From positions 1 to 64,000 of the forward strand of contig JALMLS010000156.1 in assembly GCA_038496445.1 (NCBI GenBank): a stretch of DNA of 64,000 nt. Reading direction: 5' to 3'. This DNA comes from Trichosphaerium sp. ATCC 40318. Taxonomy: Eukaryota > Discosea > Flabellinia > Trichosidae. Positions 11,984-24,088 of the stretch are shown here, in pieces. The position numbers and the translations under genes were made by a program. The notes under the pieces were generated by a model, which did not search any database, was not told the origin of the DNA, and saw only the letters and a list, made by a program, of their open reading frames with translations. Positions within the stretch are counted from its first letter, which is position 1; every line of letters starts with the position of its first letter.

Positions 11984-12221
11984 ATAAACTAAATAAAATA
12001 CTCAACAATGCTTAATCAGGCTTTCCTATAGCCTTTAACACTATTGTACAAGCTTAATTTGATTTGCACATCTATTGACCTCGCTGAGATTCATATTAGT
12101 TAACTAACCTATTGCTCTATGATTTGTACGTACTTTGCTTTGCAAGTACAAAATGTTTATTTTTAGCTTACCATTCTACTCATTATTTTCTCCCGAATGA
12201 AATGAGTAACCAAGCAGTTAA

Positions 12222-13784
12222 ATGGCTTCAAAACGTATTCGCGCACGTGACAAGCGCACCGTACTAGAAAATAACATATATCAAAGCAACACTAGAAGTA
12301 CGCGTCTACAAAAACAATCACGTGGTGGATTCGTACAAATAACACGCATAGGTAATATACGTAAGAGATATGTAAGGAAACAGCGTATACGAGGTGCGTT
12401 TGCTCAGCAACTGTAACTAAGGTTTGAGTAGCTGTAAGACCTCCAGTTCGCTCTGTGGCGATAAAAAGATGCGTGAAAGGCTTTTTGCGTCGCAAGTACA
12501 TTCGCCTTTACAAACAGAGGCAAGAGAAATCAGGCTGGCAAACGAAAACGCTCCACCGCCGACCTTGCCAACATTGCCTTCATTGCGAATATGGTATTCA
12601 GCAACAACACATCCAATGTTTAAAGGTTAAACATCAGCATCTCCTCCAACGGTTTCTCAAACAACGCAATCTCTTAAGGCGTTATCGCAAAAAACTGTAC
12701 CTAAAAAAAACAACATCCTTAGAACCTCTACACATTCCAACGCTTATACAACAAATGCCACACGTAACAACCTTACCAGTACAACCAGCATCAATGCCAC
12801 CAACGATCGAAATTACTGCTGAAGAACAAAGCCTTCATAAGAAGACTCACTCCTCATTGAGGTGCTTACTTTCATCAACTTGTTCGCTAACTAACTTCAA
12901 TATAAGAGCTGCAAAGTTCTTCTTAGATCAAGCAACCTTAAAGCCAATACAAATATCCAAAAGTTGGTTTACTATTGGCACGTGATTGTGGTATACATTG
13001 TTGATAACAGATGCATCTTAGGGTTGTCACATTACATACATGCTGTAGGATCTGAGTGGAAAAGAAATTGCTCAATTGACTGGGAAGAAAACACGTTAAC
13101 AAGGCAGTTTGCTGAACTAGCAATGACCCAAGACCTTATAGTACCATGGATAGAAGATGATTTAGTTCTATTAGATACACTACTCCCTTGCAATTCTCAA
13201 ACAGAAACAGCAGAGCGTTTTAAAAGGCTGGACGAATTTTTTTTGAAGCAAGAAAAAAACAAGTTTATTGGTGTGCTAAAGGAAATAAATCTTGGTTTAC
13301 GTAAGAAAGATCGTATAACACATGATGTACATAAGCTTTATATTTGGCTGGGATCAAAGAAAATGAGAGATCAATTCATAACATTTGAGCAGTGGTACAA
13401 TCAATCAACGAAGACGTTTCACAGGTTTTTGCATAGACAAACTAACATTGAAAGCGAGGATGATAAGTTGTTTGTACGTTTACTTTGTTGACGTAATACG
13501 TCAGTATTGACGGTTTTTCGTTTGCTTAGATGTTACGCTCTTTGAGGTATTACCTTAACTTGGGAGAAAGTAAAGGATTTGGTGGTATGGCGAAGAAGCT
13601 CACTATGATTGCTTGGAAGTATAAAACTGAAAAAAAGGATCCTTCAATCGATGAGTGTCATGAATTGATTAAAAAATATCTAAAACAAGCAAAAGATCAA
13701 GACATGAGCTTAGAGGTTATTCAACAACATATTCCATTAGCACCAGAATCCAAGAAACCGTGCATATTAGGTACTAATAACTAG
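12222..13784 (+). CDS. Unrecognised intron-containing gene, model uncertain
   Basis: The 3' half is convincing: one open frame (12964-13473) gives a charged helical protein (LTRQFAELAMTQDLIVPWIE, FKRLDEFFLKQEKNKFIGVL, KLYIWLGSKKMRDQFITFEQ), and a phase-0 intron (13474-13529) joins it to LRSLRYYLNLGESKGFGGMA, ending at 13784. An intron with branch ctaactaac (about 12861-12906) joins the preceding exon. The 5' half starts MASKRIRARDKRTVLEN and is very basic; between 12400 and 12840 three frames are partly open, and I could not choose the exon order. Possibly nuclear, from the basic N-terminus. Several CACGTG sites lie in the region. Family unknown. Confidence 0.5.
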
Positions 13785-13879
13785 CCATAAAAACATATGT
13801 AATTCTAAAGGTGGCTCGTTTAGACACACCGTGTTGGGACTTTATCAAAAAGACTGTGGAAGAATTCTAGAAGGCCAAT

Positions 13880-14235
13880 ATGTCGCGACTAGAGACGAGT
13901 CTACTCAAATGCCAAAGATTTCTGGGTTATGAACGACAACAAAAGAGAGTAAAAATCGTCGACAGTTTTATGTATACAAAGGTATTTTGAGACAGACTAG
14001 TGATCTCCAATTTTAACACTCCCCTACCCGCTAAAGTTAGATAAAACGTTATACATCAATAGGAGTATTACCTTTAGATATAGGGCATTGGTTTGTGCTA
14101 GTATTAGATAGATTCATAAATCCTAATGGAAGGACTACGTTGATACCGAAATGTGTTGAAAAAGTTACACTAAAGCAACCACAGGCAGTGTTTTCCGTAA
14201 GAGTATGTTTCTTCATCGAAGGACTAAAAAAATAA
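13880..14235 (+). CDS. Small unrecognised two-exon protein
   Basis: Exon 1 is 13880-13981 (MSRLETSLLKCQRFLGYERQ and on) and exon 2 is 14041-14235 in phase 0 after ttag, giving about 99 residues. The second exon is beta-rich (TSIGVLPLDIGHWFVLVLDR, QAVFSVRVCFFIEGLKK) and could form an OB-fold-like barrel, but no family was recognised. Its last 12 bases overlap, in antisense, the proposed last exon of the DUF4773-like gene. Confidence 0.6.
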
Positions 14236-14702
14236 GCAAAAAGCACGTGATTTTTTAACGATGACGCTATCCAAAAATAATTGCGCGTACCATAACTTTA
14301 ACAAGCCCAGTTTAATACAGTGATCCGTCGTATCAGCTTAGAGCTTGTAAGCGGAAGAGATAAAGCGAGAGAAAGGAAAAAAAAAACAAGTTCGACTGTG
14401 TGTATCATACCTGAGAACGTTGTTTCAAGAACTCTAGAGCCTTCATAAGTAATATCTGCTGTAATGCTCTAAGTTTAAAATTAGTAAAAAAAAACGTGAC
14501 TGGAATGATAAAATCAAAGAGGGAGTATGAAGAGTACTTTATTTGGAGCGTTCCAAACTAAATCAGCGCATGCGGAGAAAGTTTTGCTTCCTTCTGTTAT
14601 TTCTGCGCAACAAGAGCATGTTATCTCCTTACAAACACATCCTTGGCTTCCTTGAACAACAGAGACGGATATAATGGCTAATACAAGAACTAAGGTGTAC
14701 AT
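14224..14702 (-). CDS. DUF4773-like small secreted cysteine-rich protein
   Basis: Three exons in phase: 14702-14538, 14468-14411 and 14336-14224; 111 residues. The N-terminus is a signal peptide (MYTLVLVLAIISVSVVQG). It is followed by a cysteine cluster (GCVCKEITCSCCAEI) that matches the start of the DUF4773 family, and exon 2 (ITADITYEGSRVLETTFS) matches the beta strand that follows in that family. The third exon (DHCIKLGLLKLWY) is the weakest part and the true end may differ. DUF4773 is best known from animals; its function is unknown. The product should be exported. Confidence 0.6.
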
Positions 14703-15141
14703 CGCGCAGATATTTTGGGTATGTTTTTTTAGTCCGATAAGTCGGAGCACATGGTTGTGTACTAAGAAACGGCCCAATTGTTTCGCCGATTAAGATCCAT
14801 AAACGTTTCCAAAAGGGGTTTTAGACATACGTCAGAACTACCAAGCGTTGCCTTGTTAGGTCCGCGAAAGGACTCTTCAGTTCGAACGCGAAATACATCT
14901 TTTCCTATTGCCTTGACAAGAATAGTGACTTGAAATAAGAAAGCATGTTAAATTTAACCATAAGCTACTTTTTAACTTTACTCATGATTAGCAAGCATTT
15001 GAGTGCCAAAACACAAAATACTCCATGAGGCAATAGGCTGTACTCCAGTGATTACCTAGGTGCTCGATACCCATGTAAAAAAAAGCAAGATTGTATAAGT
15101 AATAGAATCACAACACAAAGTAGTTTACTCTTTATTCGATC

Positions 15142-16209
15142 TTATACACTCATACCACCATCAACAACAATCTGTGTTCCAGTAAAATACTTTCCTTTAG
15201 TAGATAGTAGTAGCATTACGATTTGAGCAAGATCTTCAAGCTCTCCTATCTTTTTCAGCAGAGTCATTGACCTAAGAAAAGCAACGTCATATAACAACAC
15301 ATAACATTGTTTTTTTTTAAATAAAAATACGTACGCAAGAGCATCAAGCATACCCTTATCAACCTCACTAAATATCTCAGTTGAAAAAGGTCCTGGACGA
15401 ATGCTATTTACACGAATATTAAAAGCGCTAGCTTCACTTGCCGCACACTTCAAGTGCTGTTAGCAAACAATAAAATCAAGAATCGAAATACCTTCGATAG
15501 TGCATCAATAGCTGCCTTTGTCATGATGTATGCAGAGTGACCAGGTACCGCCTTTTAATAAGTCATATAGTTGCCGTATACATTAAACATACCATAGTGG
15601 ATGTGCATGAACTGTTGTTCACAATACTTCCTCCAGTAGGTGTTGCCTGTTTTTTCATTTGTGCAATTTCGTGTTTGCAACAAAAAAAAGTACCCTTAAG
15701 ATTCACGGCCAAAATACTCTATCATAACTTAGTACACAAGCAATAATAAACATATTCAAACACTAACATCAAGATCTTTCTCTGACAAATCATCAACGAA
15801 AGTGTTAGATCCAAGAAAGCCAGCATTGTTAAACTAAGCAAATAAGAAAAAATCCAATTGGAAAGGCATACAGCTCCATCAATTCGTCCGTAAGCAGTGA
15901 CTGTTTCCTCTATGAATGCTATGACATCTATGTGCATATTAAGTTGTGCTGTTCGCCTACTCAATGAGACTTGCCTGACTCCTTGGCAACATCACAAACT
16001 GTGAACATTGCTGTACCTTCATTAGTTTTAATTTTGCTAACAATAGAATCTCCTTTTTCTTTTCTTCTACCACACATTGAAACCTTAGCGCCTTGGTATC
16101 ACGTGATAAGTACATGAAAGTTCGAAAATAGAATAACATATTAACACACCTTCCTTAGCACACGCTATGGCTACAGCTTCACCTATACCAGAGGTAGCAC
16201 CGGTCACCT
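15142..16209 (-). CDS. Short-chain dehydrogenase/reductase
   Basis: Classical SDR with Rossmann fold. In order: cofactor motif TGATSGIG near 16190, NNAG with following GFLGSNTFVDD, VNLKGTFF, GSIVNNSS carrying the active-site serine region, and AYIMTKAA giving the YxxxK catalytic pair. The C-terminal RVNSIRPGPFSTEI and YFTGTQIVVDGGMSV are also typical. Exons read in phase. The second intron (about 15931-15976) begins gcaagt, a GC-AG intron. The first exon, with the start methionine, could not be placed with confidence; it should lie at about 16220-16320. Substrate cannot be predicted. A truncated copy of the last exon lies at 3402-3532. Confidence 0.85.
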
Positions 16210-16925
16210 AGTTGTATGTTTAGTATTTTGTGATAAGTTCTTTCTTAGAATAACAGTAAATCCAAAGACAACAATGCAGACGAGTTTCACGTTATCTCGA
16301 TAGCAAAGAACATGCTTTTCGGAAAAAAAGAAAAAGACACGCGACGGCGCGTGTCCGGTTTTTCAACACGTGAATGTCATAAAACAATATGCTAAAAACA
16401 ACAAGATTGAAATTACTTGTTTGAATTGAATTAGCGGTAAGTATATTTGCGTACTATAATTACTTGTACTTTAAGCATTTGCTTTTGTTGTCGTTGTTGT
16501 ATTTGAAGTTTAAAAATGAAATTCCACAATAGCTACAGAGAGTTCACAGTATGTGGCACAGTTGGGTAGATTTTCTGAAGTTTAAAGGATAAAAGCCACT
16601 GTGTATCCACAGTTTAGTAGTATTCCGATTGTAAAATTCACTGACAAGCCAGGTGAGCACTTGGCGTAATTGGAGCGTCGAAGTAAACTCTTTAGAAACA
16701 CCGAGGTAAGTGTGTACAGAAGGACTATCTATTGACGAGCTCGTCTACCGTAGTACCTATAATTCAGCATACATCCTATGGTTGCTCCTAACTATTTTAT
16801 TGAGCATACTATTACTTTAGAAGAATACAAGGTAATCATGCTGGAAGCGCTTACAAGAGCGATCAACAGTTTGTCAGTGTCAGTAGCTCTGAATGCGTTG
16901 GTTTAAGCACAGTAAAAACTATAAA
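16210..16925. other. Intergenic region, includes probable SDR 5' exon
   Basis: Contains the unresolved 5' exon and promoter of the SDR gene, with a CACGTG at 16367-16372 and the hairpin at 16336-16355. From 16400 to 16925 no gene is supported. Confidence 0.4.
16336..16355. repeat. Perfect 8-bp hairpin
   Basis: gacacgcg, loop acgg, cgcgtgtc. Unusually G+C-rich for its surroundings and followed by cggttttt. It sits in the presumed 5' region of the SDR gene, about 12 bases from a CACGTG. Function unknown. Confidence 0.6.
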
Positions 16926-16996
16926 TGAATCCGTGGGGATTCGAACCCCAAACTTGAGACCCGCAGACTCATGTGATACCTTTACACCACGGAGAC
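16926..16996 (-). tRNA. tRNA-like gene, anticodon loop reads GCG (Arg) by position
   Basis: A 71-base minus-strand sequence folds as a tRNA. The T arm is GGGG TTCGAAT CCCC (perfect B box), the D arm has A-box-like TGGTGTAAAGG, and the anticodon arm TGAGT CTGCGGG TCTCA has U33 followed by GCG. Discriminator base A. The acceptor stem GTCTCCG/CGGATTC pairs at positions 1 and 4-7 but mismatches at 2 and 3, and the anticodon stem has one U-U closing mismatch. So this is either a tRNA needing editing, a decaying gene or a tRNA-derived sequence. Identity as Arg is tentative because GCG34 is unusual for eukaryotic nuclear tRNA-Arg. Confidence 0.6.
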
Positions 16997-18768
16997 ATAT
17001 AACGCCGGCACAGTGAAGATGGTAAAAAAACAGCACGTGATAGAAAAGAAAATCGTCCAAAATATGGGGCTAGCCCGCTACATAAAAAAATGCGCACTTG
17101 GCCGCAATGGGGCTTCCCATACATAAAGAACACATATTGGTGCTTCTTACATGTCTTCACTGTGAGAACAGTGTGTTGAAGAGTAATCTTAACTTTATCT
17201 CATCTGGTAGGAGAACATATTAAGTGCATCCATATAAATTCCTCAGCCACTCTGTAACAAAAGGCATGTTCATTAGAAAGAAAAGTGAAAATTTTCGAAC
17301 GCACTTGTGATGAACTCGTTCGTCTGTATCTCTTGGCCCTTGTCGTCGTTCATTAGTGCGTATGACACTTGAATATGGCCCTCACTACATAACATAAGCA
17401 GTTTGTATCGCTATGGAAGACATGCTTCAGCACAATCAAGAGCTCTTTCGAACAAAACTCGGTTATTTTAAATCAACGTTTTATTGTTGGTGTTGTGTTG
17501 TTTATAATGTATGTTACACACATGCGTTCTAGTACTGTATATTGGAATTTTGATGTTGTGTTTTTCTTTATGATACGTAAAGGTTGTGTAGTTTTGATGA
17601 TCCTGCATTGTTTTACAAGTGTTTTTTGTTGTGACCGTTTTTTTGATACTTTGTGTCGCCATAAGAATCTTGTCATTTGTGGCGCTTGTCGACTTGTTGT
17701 AGTGCCTCTTGATTGTGGAGCACATCGCCAGTGTCTCATTAGATGAAAGTATGATGGTCTATTGCTTGTTCTCTTTGTTGTTGTAAATGACATTGTTAAG
17801 CTTTGTTATAGTAGATGATGTGATGTTGTGGTTACGTTGTTATGGTCGTATTGTGTTTTAATTAATAACCAAAGTAGACGACTAAAATACTGCAAGTTTC
17901 TTGCAAATTGAACACTTGCGTTCCACTTTAAGAAACAAATCTATAATTATATTCAAGAATCATTTGGTTTACCGTGTTGGGTTGCAGAGGATCTGTTTTT
18001 CAAAAAAGGAACTGGTTTGGAATGCAGTCACGTGAAAATTTACGAGATATGCGTGGTCGCCTTAGGAAATCAATGAGAAGAGATCATCAATCCCATAGGT
18101 AGCTACAGAGCCTGGAAATGGGCTGGAAGATTGATCACAGAAAAGGAGAGTTCGGGTTGTGGAAAGTTGTTCGAAAAAAAAAGGGAGGTAGTTGTCTTGG
18201 GCGAAAACATGTATTGTGAATCACGTGATTTACTAAAAATGTTCGAAACCCTTTTAAACGTTTATTATACAATGTAGAAGCAATTATCATTTGCGTTCCT
18301 CTTTTTTCAAATAAAAACAGGAAAATTGTGGTTAAGATTGTTTTTTACGTTCGTCTAGGCTAAATGAGCGTCAACACACTGTGGTGAAAGCATTCGCACC
18401 AGGTAAAACGGGAATAAGGATATGTAATCCATTACGTGATCATTTCTTGGCGTTTATGACCCAATTCTAACTTGGTGGTGCCTTGGCAATACATCACGTC
18501 ATTCTAAAGTTGAATGGATTGCTTTGCGCCTCTATTTATGGTTGTGTTAACTCCAGTACGTGACGAGTTCTCTCAAGTGATTATTTACAAACGGTGGTAC
18601 ACAGTTTTTTTGACATTATTTCAGTAATTAAACAAACACAACTTGGGAAAAAAAAATATCATCTTATTTTTATTTATTTTTGGGCGTGCACGCACAAGAA
18701 GAGCAAAAAAATCGACTGTGAAGGGTTAGGTGTGCATGTATGTTGGTTCTTCATATCTCTTTTGTTTT
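16997..18768. other. Gene-poor region
   Basis: 1.8 kb without a supportable gene. Overlapping open frames at 17468-17793 on both strands are strongly biased (G/T-rich on plus) and show no family features or splice logic. Three CACGTG palindromes (17034, 18029, 18222) and T-rich tracts are present. It may contain UTRs or an unrecognised non-coding transcript. Confidence 0.4.
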
Positions 18769-21700
18769 TTACTTAGAGTCATTGTAAAAGTATGTTCCTA
18801 ATGAAGTAAATAAGCCAAAAATAGAAGAAAAGAGATTATGTTCAAAAAAAATTGTTGTTGCTTTTTTGTCTTATTACGAACTGAGAGTATAAGATATACT
18901 TTCTTAGGTATAGTGTTGCAATACCACAAATTAATTTTAACGAGTGTATCTGCATTATTTTCTTTTTGATGAGCGTACCTTTACGTTTTTGTTCAGAATC
19001 TTTTTGAGAACCAGATTTGTTGATTCTTGGACGGAAGTTATTAGGATCACGACGGAATGTAATTTCTAGTTGTTTCAAGAACATGTTGAATCCAGTTACC
19101 AAGTCTTTTGGTGCATGTGCCTTGGTATGAATAGAAGGTGTACCTGTAAAAAAAAAGTCAACAAACAAAAACCTCAAAGAAGTGCATAAAAAAATAAAAA
19201 GAAATCAAAAACAAAAACCCAAAAACCGCATTCTTACCAGAGTATGTTACAACACGATCTGCGAGGTATGTAGCCATGATGAAATCATGCTCTACAATAA
19301 ATGCAGTACGCTTTGCGTGCAAGATGAATCGCTTAATGACCTAAAAACAATGGAATTCAACAAGACAGTTCAAGAAAGGTAAAAAATAAATTTCATCATA
19401 ATGCAACTGGATTCGTACCTTAGCAGCAGTAACACGTTGCTCAGCATCAAGGTAAGCACTAGGTTCGTCAATGAGGTAGATATCTGCTGGTTGACCAAGA
19501 GAAAGCGTAATAGCAACACGTTGCAATTCACCACCTGATAATTCTTGAACTAGCTGATCATACAAACGCTCAACTTGAAGTGGCTTGATGACATCAGTAA
19601 CGAACTGAGGGTGACTATGAGAACTTCTAATCTTCTTCATAAAGAGATCCTTAACAGTACCCTATTGTAAACACATGTAAGTAACAACCAAGAATCAAGA
19701 AAATCGAAGAAAGATCATCAAAAAAAAAAGAGAAAAAACTTTTGAACTTACAGGGAACTTTGGACTGATTTTTTGTGGCTTGTAACTAATGTGTAGCTTC
19801 TCTAGTTCTTTGTCCGAGTCATCAGCCTTAAGCAAACCAGCAAGAAGTCTCATGAACGTCGTTTTACCAGTACCATTCTCACCAACAAGAACGATAATTT
19901 CAGACTCAGTAAACTCTCCAGCTTCAACATCAAGAGTAAAGTCTCCCATTTTTTTAGTCATATTAGGGTAGCTGTAATTCCTGTGTCTCTTAGATGATCT
20001 CTCTACATTCTCTGAGATCTAAAGAGAATAAGTAAGCTAAAATATAAGATAAAGGATGAGTACCTTAAAGGTTAGAGTAGTATCCCTGAATCGAAGATTT
20101 TCTGTAGGAATAAACCCGGCAAGAAAAACGTTGATTCCTTCTCTTACACCATATGGTAAAGTAACAACACCGTATGCACCTGGTGTTCCGTATAGTACAC
20201 ATACAAAGTCAGATAGGTAATCAAGAACAGAGAGATCGTGTTCTACAACAATAACGTAGGTTTGTTCACCGTAGTCTACAATATCGCGAATAACTGTAGC
20301 GGCATTAAGACGTTGACGGACATCCAAGTATGAGGAAGGCTCATCAAACATGTAACTGTGAAGTAAGAAATAAGCAATCTTTTTTGAGAAATCATCGAAA
20401 AAGCTTTTTGGTATTTTTGAAGGTCAGACTTTTTTTTTTGCCGCCTTTTTTAATGTTTGTTGGTTATCTCTTTTCTTTATGGTTTGGGGGAATTTAAACA
20501 AATTGTGCTGTTACTCTAGAATCAACACAAAGCCCGGAGGCAAGGTTTCATCTTGAAAAATAAATATAGTTTTCAACTTAGTTTGTTTGAAAATTGAGAA
20601 AAAAAAATGTGGTTTTCAATATTGAAAATAATTTTAACGTACATTTGAGCCTTTTGAACACATACAACAGCAATAGCGAAACGTTGGAGTTCACCACCAG
20701 ATAAATGCTGGATTTCTCTGTCGAGTACACGGCTTAAATCAAGTTTTTTGATCAGTTCGTCTGTTTTTTCAGGACGTTTTGATTTTCTCGTCATAATACC
20801 CTCAACTGTTCCTTTTACTGCGCGAGGGATGTTGTCCACGTATTGTGGTTTAACAATAGCCTAATAACATTAATGTTAAGGAACGAGAACAACCGATAGA
20901 ATAAAAAGCAAGATAAAACTCCCTATGCGAGCGCTACACGCGCTCAATAATACGTAGAGGTACATACCTTAATATTATCCTCCAAGAGTTTTGTAAAATA
21001 ATTTTGAAGCTCAGAACCACGCCAATATTGAAGAATCTCACTCCAATCAGGTTGTTCGTCTCTCTACAGTACATTAATGGAAGGTGTCGTGGCATTCTTT
21101 TGTAAAAGTGACGTCAAATGTCTCAAAAACGTTTTGGACAAACAACGCCGTACGAGACGCTGCGTGTATGACCTTGACGTACTCTGTAACGACCGAGATT
21201 AGGTTTCAGTTTACCAGCAAGCATCTTTAGAGCGGTAGACTTTCCGATACCGTTTGTACCTACCAATCCGAGTACTTGGCCAGAGCTAAAAGGGTTTAGA
21301 AGCGAGTTAAAGCAAGAAAATGTAAAAAACAGTACAAATTAACGAAAAGAGCGTATGAGGCTAGAATACTACGCGCTAGGTTTCCGTTTATCGAAAAGAG
21401 AAATACTGCTGAAAAACACGCAGAGAGTTGTAATCAAAAGTGAAAAATAACAATTACTCACCGTGGTACAGGTAAACGATGAAGCTTGAACTGATTAGGG
21501 CCATAACGATAGGTTGTTTCCTTCTCCAAATTTTTTGGAAGGTTAATAATGTTAATGGCTTTGAATGGGCATCTCTTGATACAAATACCACAACCAATGC
21601 ATAGAATCTCTGATAGTTGGGCTTGTTTCGATTTTTGAGTTACTTGTATGCACAATTTACCTTACACAGGATCGTTAGTACTGAGCGTTGTTATTTTACA

Positions 21701-21857
21701 GCAATATTGTACCTCCGCGATTTACAGGACATGCTTTTCTACATTCCTGAGCGCATCTCTTTGGCTTACACTTGTCCTTAGCCACAATAGCGATTCGAGT
21801 TAATGAGTCGGTAGGGTCGCCCTTCTTTCCTTTACGTCTAGATCCCTTGTTGGACAT
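18769..21857 (-). CDS. ABCE1: ABCE1/RLI1 ribosome-recycling ATPase
   Basis: ABCE1 splits ribosomes after termination and acts in initiation and rRNA export; it is cytosolic. About ten exons run from ATG at 21857 ([15 protein letters not shown]) to the stop at 18769. The N-terminal iron-sulfur domains carry the conserved cysteines ([31 protein letters not shown]). NBD1 has [21 protein letters not shown] and [13 protein letters not shown] with [12 protein letters not shown]; the hinge and NBD2 have [21 protein letters not shown] and [14 protein letters not shown]. The C-terminus [15 protein letters not shown] matches the family and is followed by a final exon giving [10 protein letters not shown]. 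All catalytic motifs are intact. One of the most secure calls in the window. Confidence 0.97.
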
Positions 21858-22477
21858 TCTTACAGTTTATTGGTTTGTATGAAACCTTAGGTGGTTGCGG
21901 TAACAGAATTTCAACAAAGAAAAGCAGAAAAAATTCACCAAACGAGAAAAAAAAAAAAGTCAAACTGAGCATTTCTCACTTGGAAAGTCAGTCAAGAAAG
22001 AACCTATACAAAGAAATGGAAGTAATATTTGTTGTTTCGAAGACAGAGAGCTTGGTACTTGAATTAAGAACAGGGTTGATAAGAGAGCGTACAACCAAAG
22101 TAAAGGCATGGAATAAGCATAAGATAACAACTAGAAGCGTAAATGAAGCGTTTACGCTATGGAAACCAAAGAAAACGACAAAAAGTGAAAGAGGGCTCAG
22201 TTGGAACTGGTTTATTGTACGTTAGCAACACTAAACGCGTTTTCAAAGCGTACGCTCGAAATTAAAGCGAAATTGAGAAAATTGCCATAACCTAACTTGA
22301 AAAGCATTTTGAGCGCTTTTATACGTTCTCTATATGCGCTGGAACCTATTTTCATACCAAAAATCTGTGTAGCAGTACACGTGGGACAAGACCAAATTCA
22401 AACAATTGGAGCTTCTAAAACCTTTGCTAAAAATGCTGTCTTCTTGTATTTCTGCATCACACTCATTTCCTATGTAG
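21858..22477. other. Divergent intergenic region
   Basis: Promoter region between ABCE1 and the WD40 gene. A CACGTG lies at 22378-22383. The first exon of the WD40 gene should lie between about 22380 and 22450 but was not resolved. Confidence 0.4.
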
Positions 22478-23982
22478 GAGGCAAACGCTCAAGCTGTCCG
22501 CGACCGTAACACCCTTCTACCTTCAGCTCTTGCAGATGGTGTGGTGGCTGCATCAACGTACGACAAAGACAACTATTTTTTTTTTGAAGTTCTAAATGAT
22601 TGCAAATACGTTTGTTACTCTTATCTCTTGATCTTTTTTTTTATTATGAAACATATGAGCTCATTGTGTTATTATATAGGTGTGGAAACTACTTGATCAT
22701 CGGTGACGAAAAGGGTAACCTTAGCGTTTATATCTGGAAACCTCGTATCATTGGTTCATTGACTCCTCTCGTTTCTCACTCAAATGTACTAAGAGGTCCT
22801 ACACGTGCTATCAAAATGAACGAGAGTTGGGTTGTAGCAACAGGTATGTATTTTTACGTATTCACAGACGCCTATTTTAGAAGGTTTTTGTCGTTGTTAG
22901 TGAATTAATTCTTACGCATTTTAGGAAGCGATGGTGTACTCCATGTTTATCCTATATCAGCACTACTATCAGGAGCTTCTAGTAAAATGCTATGGCACTC
23001 CTTCGGAGAGCATTCACTCCCTATAACCGACATATGGTTACCTCCAGGAAACACTATTTATACTGCTGCTCAAGACCAAACAATGAAGGTTTGGGATATA
23101 GCTACTAAACAAAGGCTACTATCAGTGAGCTTTCCAACGGCACTAAGGTGTGTCGTGGTATCTCAGATGCAAGACAGGCACGTTTTTAAACGCCAAACAG
23201 TTGAATCTTTGGTTATTTCTTAATTTTGAGTGTAGGATCTATGTTGGTGGTAAAAATGGTAGAATATATCGTGTGGATACTGCTCATGTGACTTCAATGG
23301 ATTTCGAGATTAATTACAGAAAGGAATCAACAAAAGGATTGTTTGTTGGTCACAAGTAAGCTTTTTTTGAGTTCGAATAAGATTTTCTTGGTTGTGTTTT
23401 GACATTTGGGTTAGAGCACCTGTAAATTCGATTACTGTATCTCTTGATGGATCTATACTTGTATCAGGATCTGAAGATGGAGCTGTATATGCTTGGGACA
23501 CTGTAACTTGTCAGTTACTCCAAACTTGGAATCCAGCAATAGGTATAATTTAAGAAGGTTTTTTTATTGCACTCGAGCAACCGTCTCATTAAATTGCTTT
23601 AGGTGCTATTTCCTATGCACGTATCTTCCTCAAGGTAAAGATTGAAGACCATACAAAGACACCACGAGGTGGTATGGTTGTAGCATCCAACCAAATTGAG
23701 GAACTTCCAATTGTGTCTCGACAACAAAACGCTATTGTCATGAATGAAGTCTGGGGAAGTCAGCCACCTGGAACTGCTTGGGATTCTCAAACACTTGACG
23801 AGATAATGTCAGAATCTACATCAACATATGCCAATGTAAGATCACGTATTGGAGCAGGCAGAGCAACAAGACCAGTCCAAAAAAAGAAGGTATGCTCCAC
23901 CTAAAAGTACTTCATTTTATTCTTATTTTATTCTTAGAAACATTCCGGTTTCTATGACGATCTAGCTGAGCGTATGAACTAG
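22478..23982 (+). CDS. IPI3/WDR18-like WD40 protein (5' end unresolved)
   Basis: WD40 propeller protein resembling IPI3/WDR18, a member of the Rix1/PELP1 complex in 60S pre-ribosome maturation. The exons give blades such as GNYLIIGDEKGNLSVYIW, WVVATGSDGVLHVYP, TIYTAAQDQTMKVWDIAT, YVGGKNGRIYRVDT and ILVSGSEDGAVYAWDT. The phrase HSLPITDIW and the blade ending LLSVSFPTALRCV are typical of the IPI3/WDR18 group. The C-terminal helix (QTLDEIMSESTSTYANV) ends in a basic tail and ERMN. One intron (donor after CAAGACAG, 23176) starts gcacgt and is best read as GC-AG. The first coding exon upstream of 22478 is missing from this model. Confidence 0.8.
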
Positions 23983-24088
23983 ATATTAATGTAAAATTAA
24001 CTATTTTCCTTGTTAATTTGTGAGTGTACCCGTGGGCACAAAATAAAGACATTAAAAACGTCAACCAGTAAATGTAGAACATTGTCAC

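Noticed and set aside
17468-17793. Overlapping open frames on both strands, up to 106 codons
   Set aside because: Strongly biased G/T composition on plus, no domain features, no splice context; both frames look like by-products of low-complexity sequence.
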